A DNA stretch of 64,000 bases. It comes from Microcaldota archaeon. Lineage in GTDB: Archaea; Micrarchaeota; Micrarchaeia; Anstonellales; Bilamarchaeaceae. The position numbers were made by a program, and so were the translations under genes. The notes beneath the pieces were generated by a model. It was not told the DNA's origin, searched no databases, and saw nothing but the letters and a program-made list of their open reading frames with translations. The stretch is taken from NCBI GenBank assembly GCA_018812715.1, contig JAHJCT010000027.1:1-64000 (forward strand). Reading direction: 5' to 3'. Position 1 is the stretch's first letter; each line of letters begins with the position of its first letter. Below are positions 28,001-36,169 of this stretch, one piece after another.

Positions 28001-29251
28001 CTGGGAACATTTAACCTCTATAAAATTATATTTCAGGTCTTTTGCAAGGGCCCTCATGAGCATTGTTTTACCAGTACCAGGAGGACCAAATAACAGAATA
28101 CCTGCCGGCGGTTTTATTCCATAAGTAAAAGCTATTTCTTTTTTCTCAAGCGGTAGCATTATTGCATTTCTTAATTCGTCTTTAACATCAACATAACCAC
28201 CAACATCATCGAGTCCTTTCTCATCTCCACTAAGTGAAATGTCTGCCATGCCAAATTTTCCATATGCCTTCATCTTTTCTTGTCTTCCAATTACTGACTC
28301 TCTGCTTATGTTAAGACCAATATGCTCAAGTGCTCCTAACACGCCTATAGCAAATATGATTCCTCCAACAAACTCAATTTTGAATGGTGTTCCATATATT
28401 ATTGATACAAGAAAATGGAACGGTATAGTAATTAGCAATGCAAGTGATGAAAACAATTGAGGTCTTTTCTTAATGCGTGGCGGAAGATAACCAAGAAGAT
28501 ACAGTGCGATTCCCCATCCAATAAGCTGGAGTATAAGTGAGTCATTTGTCATTAAGAGTACAACATTACCGAGTATCCAACCTACTGATTCCCACACTCT
28601 TTGTAGATTATCTAAGCTAAGAAATCCGCCAATAGCACCGCTTATTTCAGGTGCTATTTCTGTGATACCGACGGCAGCTTTAGTGAATTGAAGCTCTGCT
28701 TTTCCAGGTTGATAAAGATCCATTTTCAGAGGCATATAAGCAGTATTTTCAACCAACCAAATAGATGACAATATCAGTATCAGCATTACCGAAGGAATAG
28801 AAATAGCAACGCTCTTTTTGGAACCAAAATAAAGAGCCCCCATCCCCATTCCAGCTAGTCCAATCCATCCTACAAGAGGGAAACCACCGAAAGCAAATGG
28901 TGCAAGAATAAGCACTTCAAGCACAGCAACCACTTTCCAATTTTCAAAGACTTCGAATAATATTACAGTAGCTAATAGCAGATAGAACCAGCCAAATATT
29001 GCAGATTGGTATATAATTGCAGGGAATGCAAGTAACACTCCTATAATAATTCCCATTGGCGGTTTTTTGTATGCTACTGCTCCGCATGCTGTTGCAAGTA
29101 CAAAAACCAGATAAATTGGATAAAATGGAATTGTAGATAAAAGAAACAATGCACCAAAAAATACTAACAAGGCAGCAGATACGCTTTCATCTTTTTGCAA
29201 AGTTGATACATATGCTGCTACTTTTTGTCCTGCAAGTGATTGCTGTTGCAT
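25091..29251 (-). CDS. membrane-anchored tandem AAA+ ATPase (Cdc48-like) with intein
   Basis: 1386 residues before splicing, 896 after. Residues about 24-310 carry roughly ten hydrophobic segments, an integral membrane N-terminus absent from ordinary Cdc48/p97. The first AAA module has Walker A GPPGTGKT at 389-396, is interrupted at WYGE|S by the intein, and resumes with FFDEID near 936-941 and RPGR near 995. The second module, near residues 1130-1360, has GPPGTGKT, IIFVDEIETFA, ATNKPQLMD and RPGRFD. Both ATPase sites look intact. Unfolding or extracting membrane proteins is inferred. The gene is 25 bp downstream of the aminotransferase gene and is coupled to the lipoprotein gene. Confidence 0.88.
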   Translation of the reverse strand: MQQQSLAGQKVAAYVSTLQKDESVSAALLVFFGALFLLSTIPFYPIYLVFVLATACGAVAYKKPPMGIIIGVLLAFPAIIYQSAIFGWFYLLLATVILFEVFENWKVVAVLEVLILAPFAFGGFPLVGWIGLAGMGMGALYFGSKKSVAISIPSVMLILILSSIWLVENTAYMPLKMDLYQPGKAELQFTKAAVGITEIAPEISGAIGGFLSLDNLQRVWESVGWILGNVVLLMTNDSLILQLIGWGIALYLLGYLPPRIKKRPQLFSSLALLITIPFHFLVSIIYGTPFKIEFVGGIIFAIGVLGALEHIGLNISRESVIGRQEKMKAYGKFGMADISLSGDEKGLDDVGGYVDVKDELRNAIMLPLEKKEIAFTYGIKPPAGILLFGPPGTGKTMLMRALAKDLKYNFIEVKCSQILSQWYGESLPGNEKLIVKDEKGKIKFVEIEKIVEEKQRVKVLSFDIYGKAVFANIGDWIKHRCTSPIYEIRTRTGRRIRVTDYHSLFTLNGTKIESIPTSKLIPKSSYIAIPNRIQFVYKPTNEIDFISALEKDDHGLFVKNAARYLNKAVTKLGRKKVAKVLRYNREHYIDQVINDDVGVRVSRFLRLMQVSGIQIDKEKILIGAGSKTLPGVMKIDEKLATFIGLWIAEGSYNRKDTIRISVSDKEIKKIAKLCRTLFGKVTLYKKKNSKGRDVYIGSRPLYVLFRDVLGLESGAKRKKIPKIAFNFNRENMKALLRGYFSGDGTIYENQRGVATVEGSTTSRGLTDQILYMLLYFGIVAKVYRKKEWNGTNSYRICMMGGKQLTNFKEIGFLDAERMKRLENSISRVGWFRNEQIPITGRLKTIIEQQLPKWNHSDSIGRDVLEDAGLEEIENDIYFDRVEEVKRVNNEKFVYDISVKPCQNFVAGFGGIFAHNSEKNVAEVFDNARKNAPTVLFFDEIDGVAKKRTAGGLDQVGPRVLSELLQQIDGASKTKATVMVVGATNLPNELDPAILRPGRLDKIIYMHLPDPEAREAILKVHAKGLPLADDLDFATIIKKTDRFSGADLKNVITEAKRLAAEEAVKKGVVVPIGMNHILRTLENIKPSTGLSQLDMYEQFRLDFERRVSGATERKEEERRKESAIKWEDVAGLDDVKRALLEAIELPLLHEEEMKNFKVKPSKGILLFGPPGTGKTLIVRAAANELNASFQALSAAEAMKKGYTQAVTVIKETFNRARENPPGIIFVDEIETFAPGRGSGGSAEIIGQFLTEMDGTSSQKGVVVIAATNKPQLMDAAIMRPGRFDKIFYIPPPDEKGRAEIFKIHLGKFAENVDLAALAKITPGFSGADIGAICQSAKMDALRSKLEGKPIQVTTQLLADIIKRRRPSITNELLQEYKRFLEAYGERR
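26507..27976 (-). mobile_element. intein with LAGLIDADG homing endonuclease, in the AAA+ ATPase
   Basis: 490 residues (426-915 of the precursor). The first residue is Ser in block A (SLPGNEKLIVKDEKG), block B is RIRVTDYHSLFTLNG, and the end is VYDISVKPCQNFVAG then GGIFAHN, followed by Ser as the +1 nucleophile. Removal restores WYGESEKNVAEVF, the unbroken AAA sequence. Two LAGLIDADG motifs (FIGLWIAEGS and LLRGYFSGDGTI) lie between the splicing blocks with acidic residues kept, so the endonuclease may be active. Insertion between Walker A and B of a conserved AAA site is a common choice for inteins. Confidence 0.95.
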
Positions 29252-29276
29252 GGAACGCTTTCTCGTGTTTCTTTTT

Positions 29277-30326
29277 TTAATCTAGCGCATTACACATTAT
29301 TCCTATCGCTTTTTCTAATACATCTTCACTCCTATTAACACAAATTCTTACAAATTCGTTATACTCTCCAAAAACATCGCCAGGAGCGACAGCAATCCCC
29401 TCCTCCAATAGCCTCATGACATATCTGTTTGCATCTGTTATTTCGTTATGAGTTGCAAAGATGTAAATGCCAGCTTGAGGTCTTGCAAATCTGAATCCTT
29501 CTTTTCTCAATGCCCTCTGTGCCACATCACTTCTTTTTTTCCATATCTCTACATTTTCTTTTAGTATGTCCTTCTTATTCTCAAGACATGCAATCCCAGC
29601 TTTTTGTACAAAAGAAGGCACACATGTTATTGTTATTTGGTTAAATTCACTGATTTTGTTTACTATTTCTTCAGGTGCAATGGCATAGCCCAATCTCCAG
29701 TTGGCCATATTGAATTCTTTTGAGAACGATCTGACACGTATCACTCCTTTGTAATGCGGAGCTTTTTCAAATGCAAGATCTTTGTAAGCTTCATCAATTA
29801 TTACAGTAACTCCTTCCTCATTTGCTTCTTTTATTGCATCGTCTACTCTTCTTTTTTCGTATATTGTACTTGTCGGATTTCCTGGATTGCACAATATCAA
29901 TAATTCTGCTTTTTCAAAATCCAATTTCTCAAAGTTCCAGTTGTCTTCAAGCCTTGTTTTTATCTGGCGATATTTGAACCCAAGTTGTTCGCATGCCAAT
30001 CTGTAGGCAGGCCAAGTTGGAGTGGGAAGCAAAACTTCACCTTTCTTTGCAAATAAGCTCAGAAGGGCATGAATTAAGTGTTTCGATCCAGGCCCGATAA
30101 CAACATTTTCAACTTCACATTGTTCTCTTTCAGCTATTTTCTCTCTGAGTTCTTGCATGCCTATTGATGACCCGTAATTAGCTTTTCCGTGTTTAATTTC
30201 TTTTATTACTGCCTCTATTGCACATGCTGGCGGAGAAAGATTTGTATCTCCTACATTGAGTCGTATTATCTCCTTTCCTTCTCTCTCCAATTGCAATGCC
30301 TTTTCAGCAAGCTCATAGAACTTCAT
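29277..30326 (-). CDS. class I/II aminotransferase (aromatic/aspartate type)
   Basis: 349 residues, a PLP-dependent fold-type I enzyme. Visible features: LNVGDTNLSPP, GSSIGMQELREKIAERE, CNPGNPTSTIY (PLP-ring and substrate contacts), IIDEAYKDL with the PLP-stacking Asp-Tyr, RVRSFSKEFNMANWRLGY with the Schiff-base lysine, and the substrate-binding Arg in VRICVNRS. As the last enzyme of the aromatic operon it probably transaminates phenylpyruvate and hydroxyphenylpyruvate, though aspartate or histidinol-phosphate activity is possible. It starts 4 bp after tyrA with GAGTGAG upstream. Confidence 0.88.
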   Translation of the reverse strand: MKFYELAEKALQLEREGKEIIRLNVGDTNLSPPACAIEAVIKEIKHGKANYGSSIGMQELREKIAEREQCEVENVVIGPGSKHLIHALLSLFAKKGEVLLPTPTWPAYRLACEQLGFKYRQIKTRLEDNWNFEKLDFEKAELLILCNPGNPTSTIYEKRRVDDAIKEANEEGVTVIIDEAYKDLAFEKAPHYKGVIRVRSFSKEFNMANWRLGYAIAPEEIVNKISEFNQITITCVPSFVQKAGIACLENKKDILKENVEIWKKRSDVAQRALRKEGFRFARPQAGIYIFATHNEITDANRYVMRLLEEGIAVAPGDVFGEYNEFVRICVNRSEDVLEKAIGIMCNALD

Positions 30327-30330
30327 CTTC

Positions 30331-31104
30331 TCACTCTATATTCTTTCTTAATTTATCAAAAAATTTCCTGGCTTCATCGTAATCTTTGTCCCTTATCACA
30401 TGCTTAAGGAACTCAAGACGACTGGTTATCCTTTCGAGTTGGCCGATTGATTCAGGATTGAACAGCACCTCTGCCAACAGATGGTCATCTTCTGAAAGAA
30501 GCCCTTTTGCTAGTTTTCTGTGCCTTGCAAAAGTTGTTCCAGGAACTGTAGTATCATCAACACATGCAGCAAATACAAGAGATGCTGCAAAAGGGGTTGT
30601 CAACGAATAAGCCATCATATTGTCGTGTTCTTTAAATGTGTACTCAAACAATTTCAGTCCTAATCTTCCAAAAAACCATCTGAAAAAATTCGCTGCTTGC
30701 CCATCAGATTCTTTTATTATTACCAAACTTTCCTCCTTCAAACTATCCATATTAGCAAATGTAGGGCCAAACATTGGATGTAAAGAAGCGAATTTTCTTC
30801 CACATTTTTTATAGTATCCAGGTAGGTCTTTTTTTATTGAAGCAACATCACAGATGACGCATTCTTCCGGCGTATATTTTACTGTGCTTTCAAATGCCTC
30901 GATAGTATTCTGCAAACTCACTGCATTTACCAACATCTCTGGCCCGAACTCTTTGATTTCTGACAGCTCTGACAGTACTTTTGCATTTTTTACTTTGGCA
31001 GTCTTTTTCTTGTCTTGGTCGTATATGGCAATTTCATTTTCTTTGCTAAGCTCTTTAGCAAGCCATGACCCCATATTGCCAATTCCTAAGATCACAATTT
31101 TCAT
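30331..31104 (-). CDS. tyrA: prephenate dehydrogenase
   Basis: 257 residues from the ATG at 31104, which overlaps the pheA stop as ATGA. The Rossmann signature VILGIGNMGSWLAKEL is at the N-terminus, followed by VNAVSLQNTIEAF and DVASIKKDLP. The catalytic-histidine region ASLHPMFGP is present. It converts prephenate to 4-hydroxyphenylpyruvate with NAD(P). No regulatory ACT domain is attached. An arogenate dehydrogenase cannot be excluded from sequence alone. Confidence 0.88.
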   Translation of the reverse strand: MKIVILGIGNMGSWLAKELSKENEIAIYDQDKKKTAKVKNAKVLSELSEIKEFGPEMLVNAVSLQNTIEAFESTVKYTPEECVICDVASIKKDLPGYYKKCGRKFASLHPMFGPTFANMDSLKEESLVIIKESDGQAANFFRWFFGRLGLKLFEYTFKEHDNMMAYSLTTPFAASLVFAACVDDTTVPGTTFARHRKLAKGLLSEDDHLLAEVLFNPESIGQLERITSRLEFLKHVIRDKDYDEARKFFDKLRKNIE

Positions 31105-32159
31105 CTTTGTGCCTCCCTGTAACATCCAAGGAATTTGTACATTGAAGTTTTCTCCTTGGTTTTTTCTAAAATTTCAATAACTTTTCCATCCTCATCAGAT
31201 CCTTGGAAATCAAGAAGAAATGCATAATTCCCTGGATCTGTCCTTATAGGCCGCGATTCTATTCTGGTAAGATTTATCTCAGCTTTTGCAAATAGCTCCA
31301 GTACGGAAAACAAAGCGCCGGCCTGATGCTTTGTTGAGAAGATTACGGAGCATTTATCTCCCTTTTCACTGCTCTTTTCTTTAGAAAGCAGAATAAATCT
31401 GGTTGAGTTTGTGTCGGTATCCTCAATATTTTCTTTAATAATCTCAAGATTGTATAGTTCTGCACATAATTTGCTTGCAACTGCTGAAGCTGCCCGCGGT
31501 TTTTCTTTAGAAAGCATTTTTGCTGCACCAGCCGTATCATAGAAAGGCCTTGGCTCAAGCTTATTCCTTGAAATGAACTTCCTGCATTGGGCAAGTGCTT
31601 GCGGGTGCGAGTAAACAACCCTTATCTCTCTATAATCTGTTTCTGGCAATGCAAGAAGACAATGTGTAATAGGCGTATTTATCTCTCCGACTATGCTGAG
31701 ATCAGTTTCAACTAAAAGATCATTCACTTGCGTGACTGCACCTTCAAGTGAATTTTCTACCGGAACAAGACCAAAGTCCAGTTGGTTCTTCCGCACCCCT
31801 TCAAAAACATCAATAAATTCCATGCATGGAATCGGCACTAGTGATGCATCGTATTTTTTTATTGCCACTTCACCAAAAGCTCCGTGTTCCCCCTGAAATC
31901 CTACAAGTTTCTGGTCAATTTCTTGAAGCCTCACACTTTCTTTGATAATTTCATCGAACACTTTCCCTGAGAATTCCGGCCTTATCAACCCCTGAGAATA
32001 TTTGCGTATCTGCCCGAATACTTCTTCTTCTCTTTTTGCATCTACAATATTCTCCTTTAGTTTTTTTGTTCTTAATGCAAATTCCATTCTTTCATTAAGT
32101 AGTTTGACAATCTCAGCATCAATAAAGTCTATTTTCTTTCTAATTTTTTCCAAATCCAT
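31101..32159 (-). CDS. pheA: bifunctional chorismate mutase / prephenate dehydratase
   Basis: 352 residues from the ATG at 32159 with GAGGTGA 5 bp upstream. Residues 1 to about 80 are an AroQ-class chorismate mutase helix bundle (LEKIRKKIDFIDAEIVKLLN, RTKKLKENI). Residues about 85-265 are prephenate dehydratase (GFQGEHGAFGEVA, VPVENSLEGAV, TDTNSTRF). Residues about 270-350 form an ACT domain with ESRPIR and GNYAFLLDF, the site of phenylalanine feedback. The protein therefore converts chorismate to phenylpyruvate, and also supplies prephenate for TyrA. The fusion is common in bacteria and some archaea. Confidence 0.95.
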   Translation of the reverse strand: MDLEKIRKKIDFIDAEIVKLLNERMEFALRTKKLKENIVDAKREEEVFGQIRKYSQGLIRPEFSGKVFDEIIKESVRLQEIDQKLVGFQGEHGAFGEVAIKKYDASLVPIPCMEFIDVFEGVRKNQLDFGLVPVENSLEGAVTQVNDLLVETDLSIVGEINTPITHCLLALPETDYREIRVVYSHPQALAQCRKFISRNKLEPRPFYDTAGAAKMLSKEKPRAASAVASKLCAELYNLEIIKENIEDTDTNSTRFILLSKEKSSEKGDKCSVIFSTKHQAGALFSVLELFAKAEINLTRIESRPIRTDPGNYAFLLDFQGSDEDGKVIEILEKTKEKTSMYKFLGCYREAQR

Positions 32160-32163
32160 TTTT

Positions 32164-33108
32164 TCACCTCTGATCAATCAACATCAAATCTGCAAGAACT
32201 ATTGCAGTAATTGCTTCAAGCACTACCGGAACTCTCAGTGCTATGCACGCATCATGTCTTCCGCGCGTTTCTAATGAAACCTGCTCTTTGGTTTTTACAT
32301 CCACTGTGTTCATCGGTTTGTTTATGCTGGAAGCTGGTTTTACTGCAACTCTAAAGACAAGTTCATTTCCATTTGTTATGCCACCGTTTATTCCACCTGC
32401 ATTGTTTGTTTTTGTTGTTCCTTTGATGTCAATTATCTCATCGCTGAATTCGCTTCCGCGCATTTTAGCGCATGCAAAGCCGGCGCCAAACTCTATTCCT
32501 TTAATTGCTGGAATTGAGAAAGCAGCATGGCTGAGTAAAGACTCTGCTGAATCGAAAAATGGTTCGCCTAAGCCAACTGGGAGCCCAGTCACTATGCACT
32601 CAACAATTCCGCCTATTGAATCCCCTTCTAATTCTTCTATCTCCTGCCCCATTAGCTCTGCCTTGATTTTCACATTATTCAGTATTTTTTTTGCTATCAC
32701 TCCTGCTGCAACCAATGCCACTGTGAGCCTTCCTGAAAAATGGCCCCCTCCCCTGTAATCATTGAATCCCTTGAATTTTTGCATTGCAACCAAATCTGCA
32801 TGGCCAGGCCTTGGCGTATTCTTTATTCTTTCGTAATCTGAAGAATCAACTTCTTTATTCTCAAAAAATATCATTATTGGTGCGCCAGTGCTTTTTCCAT
32901 TGAATACTCCGCTTTTTATCATCGGAATATCTGCTTCTTTTCTTGCAGTGGTGTTCCTACTTCCGCCTTTCCTCCTTTCAAGATCCTTGGCAAAATCATC
33001 CTTGGAAATATCCAAACCTGCCGGGCACCCGTCTATCACTATCCCTACTCCATCTCCATGTGACTCCCCAAAAATACTTACTCTGAATAATCTTCCAAAT
33101 GTGTTCAT
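32164..33108 (-). CDS. aroC: chorismate synthase
   Basis: 314 residues, a little short for the family (about 350-390). The N-terminus MNTFGRLFRVSIFGESHGDG is canonical, with GCPAGLDI, the Arg-rich RRKGGSRNTTARKEAD and RPGHADL segments of the FMN/EPSP site, GGGHFSGR, and NNAGGINGGITNG. It eliminates phosphate from EPSP to give chorismate and needs reduced FMN. The start overlaps the aroA stop (ATGA) and GAGGTGA precedes it. Confidence 0.95.
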   Translation of the reverse strand: MNTFGRLFRVSIFGESHGDGVGIVIDGCPAGLDISKDDFAKDLERRKGGSRNTTARKEADIPMIKSGVFNGKSTGAPIMIFFENKEVDSSDYERIKNTPRPGHADLVAMQKFKGFNDYRGGGHFSGRLTVALVAAGVIAKKILNNVKIKAELMGQEIEELEGDSIGGIVECIVTGLPVGLGEPFFDSAESLLSHAAFSIPAIKGIEFGAGFACAKMRGSEFSDEIIDIKGTTKTNNAGGINGGITNGNELVFRVAVKPASSINKPMNTVDVKTKEQVSLETRGRHDACIALRVPVVLEAITAIVLADLMLIDQR

Positions 33109-34340
33109 TTTGTCACCTCTTCAAGATCCTTGAAAAATTCTGGGTATGATTTTGCTACGCATTTTTCATTGTCAATCTCAACTCCATTTTCTGAATTAAG
33201 TGCTGCTATTGCACCTGCCATTGCTATTCTATGATCCCCATGCGCACTAATTTCCCCCCCCTTCAATTTCTTTCCAATTATCTCCATCCTATTATCTTTC
33301 AGTTTAATCTCAGCACCTAATTTTCTAAGCTCTTGAACCAATACGCTTGCCCTGTCACTTTCTTTGTGTTTGAGTCTTTCCGTCCCGTATATGACGCTTT
33401 TTCCCTTACAGTTGCATGCAAGTACTGCAAGCGGAGGAAACAGATCTGGTGAACCGGTTGCATCATACTCAAAACCACTAAGTTCACTCTTGTGAATTGT
33501 AATATCTTCACCATTAAATTCAATGTCTGCACCGGCATGAAGGAGTACTGTTTTTATACTCTGATCTGGCTGGATTCCACTCCCAAGATTTCTTATTTCC
33601 AAATTCCCGGCTATTGCACCAGCAACAAGCATAAACGCTGCACCTGACCAATCACCATCCACTTTGTATTCTCTTGCTAAGTATCTTTGATTACCATTTA
33701 CAAGAAATCTATTCATTTTCTCGTCAATTCGAATATGTATGCCAAATTGATGGAGAACAGATTCAGTCAAACTAACATATGCATGACTCTTCAAGTCATG
33801 CACTTCAATATCTGAATCTTCTTTGCACAAAGGCAAGGCCATAAGAAGTCCGCTCACGAACTGTGATGTCACAGCACCATTTATTTCAAGTTTTCCGCCA
33901 TGCATTGGCCCTTTGATTTTCAATGGAGGCAACCCATTGTTTGTTTTGCAGGCAACTCCAAGATTTTTCAATGGTTTTTCTATCATATCTACTGGTCTTG
34001 TCATGAGCGATCCGCGCCCAGTTATTGTGAATTCTTTATCATACAGCGCAGCTACTGCAGATATCATGCGCATGCATGTTCCTGATTCTCCACAATCCAT
34101 GTCTGGGCCAAGAGGTTTTCCATTTCCACTGATTTTTACTTTCTTATCTCCCCTCTGAACTTTTGCCCCAAGACTTTGCACTACATTAATAGTTGCCAGT
34201 GCATCTTCACAAAAGCTTGCATTTGTTATTAAGGATTCACCATCTGCTAAAGCTGCAGCTATAACCGCTCTTTGCATTATGCTCTTTGATGGCGGTGCAT
34301 CAATAGCGCCTTCAATGTTCGATGGCCTTATCCACTTCAT
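33105..34340 (-). CDS. aroA: 3-phosphoshikimate 1-carboxyvinyltransferase (EPSP synthase)
   Basis: 411 residues. The start MKWIRPSNIEGAI leads into APPSKSIMQRAVIAAALADG, the PEP/shikimate-phosphate site. Later blocks are DCGESGTCMRM, GRGSLMTRPVDM, AVTSQFVSGLLMALPL, VDGDWSGAAFM, RLKHKESDRAS and AHGDHRIAMAGA. It joins shikimate-3-phosphate to PEP. The coding start lies inside the 3' end of the aroE-aroK gene (29-bp overlap), an unusually long same-strand overlap. A TTG two codons earlier is an alternative start. Confidence 0.95.
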   Translation of the reverse strand: MKWIRPSNIEGAIDAPPSKSIMQRAVIAAALADGESLITNASFCEDALATINVVQSLGAKVQRGDKKVKISGNGKPLGPDMDCGESGTCMRMISAVAALYDKEFTITGRGSLMTRPVDMIEKPLKNLGVACKTNNGLPPLKIKGPMHGGKLEINGAVTSQFVSGLLMALPLCKEDSDIEVHDLKSHAYVSLTESVLHQFGIHIRIDEKMNRFLVNGNQRYLAREYKVDGDWSGAAFMLVAGAIAGNLEIRNLGSGIQPDQSIKTVLLHAGADIEFNGEDITIHKSELSGFEYDATGSPDLFPPLAVLACNCKGKSVIYGTERLKHKESDRASVLVQELRKLGAEIKLKDNRMEIIGKKLKGGEISAHGDHRIAMAGAIAALNSENGVEIDNEKCVAKSYPEFFKDLEEVTK

Positions 34341-35574
34341 ACTCAATCATCTCAGCTGTCTCTTCCGGTGTTTTTCCTTCAGTATCAACTATCACATCAG
34401 CTGCCTTCATGTATAATGGAAATCTTTTTTCCATTAATTCGTCTATGCTTTTCAACAACGGCCTGTTCTTATCATTTCCAATTCTTTCCATTATCGTTTT
34501 TTTGTTTGCCCAAAGCAGGAAAACCAAACATGTGTTCTTGAGCATCTTTACATTATCTTTGTCAATTATGCAGCCGCCTCCACAGGCAATTACACAGTCA
34601 TTTTTGTTTTCTAATTCTGCAATTTTGTCATTTTCCAATTTCCTGAATTTTTCTTCTCCTTCCTCAAATATTTTAGTTATACTGGTGCCAGCGCCTTTCT
34701 CTATTTCTTCATCAATATCTATGGCCTCTCTTTTCTTTGCCATTATTTTGGCCACTGTGCTTTTTCCAGATCCCATAAAACCTGTTAAGGCAATATTTCT
34801 CTTCGCATTTCTTTCACTTTGATAAACTGCCTTTCTCATAGTTTGCACTGGTGCTTTTCGTTCTGTGAATAATTCAAATACTTTCTCTCCTTGGAACAAA
34901 AGCCATTCTCTTCCATCTATTATTTTGCACCCATGCTCCTTGGCATCACTGACAAGAGCACTTTCGCCAGCATAATTTGCATCAAAAATAACCATACCTC
35001 TTCTCAATATTTTTTTTGGAACAATTCTATCCAGTGTACTTACACAGGATACAATCACATCGCATAAGATATCGTCCAATGAACAATATCTGCAATTCAA
35101 TTCTTCTGCCAATTGTTTTGCCTTTTTCTGTGTTCTGTTTGCTATTGTCACTTCAGCGCCTTCTGACATGAGAGCATGAGCTGCTGCTTTTGCTGCTCCG
35201 CCTGCTCCGATTACACATGCTTTTTTCCTTCGTACCTCTACACCATTTGATAAGAGCGCTTGTTTCACTCCATCCACATCAGTATTATACCCGATCCACT
35301 TATCCTTCCGGATAACTGTATTGACTGCGCCCACTGCTTTTGCATCTTCATCTATTTCATCCACAATTTCAAGAAAATCTTGCTTGAACGGTGCGGTTAC
35401 ATTAAATCCTTTCAGACCCAGCTTTTCAGCTGTAGACATTGCATTTTGCGCATTTGCAGCTGTGATCCTGACATACACTGCATCAATCTCCAATTTCTTG
35501 AAAACAGCATTGTGCATTTGCGGACTTTTGCTGTGTGCCACTGGATTTCCAACAATCCCATACACTTCAATCAT
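34312..35574 (-). CDS. shikimate dehydrogenase-shikimate kinase fusion
   Basis: 420 residues. Residues 1 to about 255 are AroE: YGIVGNPVAHSKSPQMHN, GFNVTAPFKQ with the catalytic Lys, NTDVDG, and the NADP loop VIGAGGAAKAAAHAL. Residues about 256-420 are a bacterial-type P-loop shikimate kinase: LTGFMGSGKSTVAKIM (P-loop about 265-273), IDIDEEIEKGAG with the shikimate-binding Asp, the EKFRKLE segment and CGGGCI. It catalyses two successive steps, dehydroshikimate to shikimate to shikimate-3-phosphate. Most archaea instead use an unrelated GHMP-family shikimate kinase. Both parts look intact. Confidence 0.95.
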   Translation of the reverse strand: MIEVYGIVGNPVAHSKSPQMHNAVFKKLEIDAVYVRITAANAQNAMSTAEKLGLKGFNVTAPFKQDFLEIVDEIDEDAKAVGAVNTVIRKDKWIGYNTDVDGVKQALLSNGVEVRRKKACVIGAGGAAKAAAHALMSEGAEVTIANRTQKKAKQLAEELNCRYCSLDDILCDVIVSCVSTLDRIVPKKILRRGMVIFDANYAGESALVSDAKEHGCKIIDGREWLLFQGEKVFELFTERKAPVQTMRKAVYQSERNAKRNIALTGFMGSGKSTVAKIMAKKREAIDIDEEIEKGAGTSITKIFEEGEEKFRKLENDKIAELENKNDCVIACGGGCIIDKDNVKMLKNTCLVFLLWANKKTIMERIGNDKNRPLLKSIDELMEKRFPLYMKAADVIVDTEGKTPEETAEMIEYEVDKAIEH

Positions 35575-36169
35575 TCTGACCCACCATTATGTTGTATATT
35601 TTTTTCATTTCATCCAGTGTCATTTGTCCTTCTGCAGTTTCCTTTCCTTTTTCCAATGCAGCAAAAGTAAACGGACTGCCAATCAATGGTGCAATGATTC
35701 TCGTTATCTTTCCTTTCCCCCCCATTCCCACTACAATAATTTCTTTTTCAGAATCCAAAAGACCAAGCAGTCTTGCGTTGTCTTCTTCAGAATTAATTTT
35801 GCATGCAATTTTTGCTATGTCTGCCTTTGCTTCAAAACATTTTTCTACAATACTCTCCAATTCTTCTCTTTTAGGTGTACCATTGAAGTCATGATGGGAT
35901 ACTATAACTTTACATCCTTGTTTTCTGGCTGCTGTGATAATTTCCTTATCCTCTCCAAGTTCTATATCAATAAAAGCAGCGCCTGCATGAATTGCTTTGA
36001 GCAATTCCTTGCTGTTCCCTCTGCATGTTGCAATAAGTTTCACGGGCATTGAAAATAGTTCTTTTATTTCGCCATCATTCAAATCCATCTTGTCCATTCT
36101 AATCTCTGCCAATTCTAAACTTTTTAGCACCTTTAGATCTTCCTTATTGGCAATGCTAACACATATCAT
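35567..36169 (-). CDS. aroD: 3-dehydroquinate dehydratase, type I
   Basis: 200 residues, small for type I. It has the LAEIRMDKMDL strand, the catalytic pair His in KVIVSHHDF and the Schiff-base Lys in ADIAKIACKI, and the closing PFTFAALEKGKETAEGQM segment near the C-terminus. It converts dehydroquinate to dehydroshikimate. The start lies within the last codons of aroB (14-bp overlap), and its stop overlaps the next gene by 8 bp. Confidence 0.93.
   Translation of the reverse strand: MICVSIANKEDLKVLKSLELAEIRMDKMDLNDGEIKELFSMPVKLIATCRGNSKELLKAIHAGAAFIDIELGEDKEIITAARKQGCKVIVSHHDFNGTPKREELESIVEKCFEAKADIAKIACKINSEEDNARLLGLLDSEKEIIVVGMGGKGKITRIIAPLIGSPFTFAALEKGKETAEGQMTLDEMKKIYNIMVGQND

Noticed and set aside
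29605-29610. Further TGTACA hexamers (also near 1731, 6132, 22453, 31136, 41592, 52149)
   Set aside because: All lie inside coding sequence and their number is about that expected by chance, so they are not called TRP boxes.
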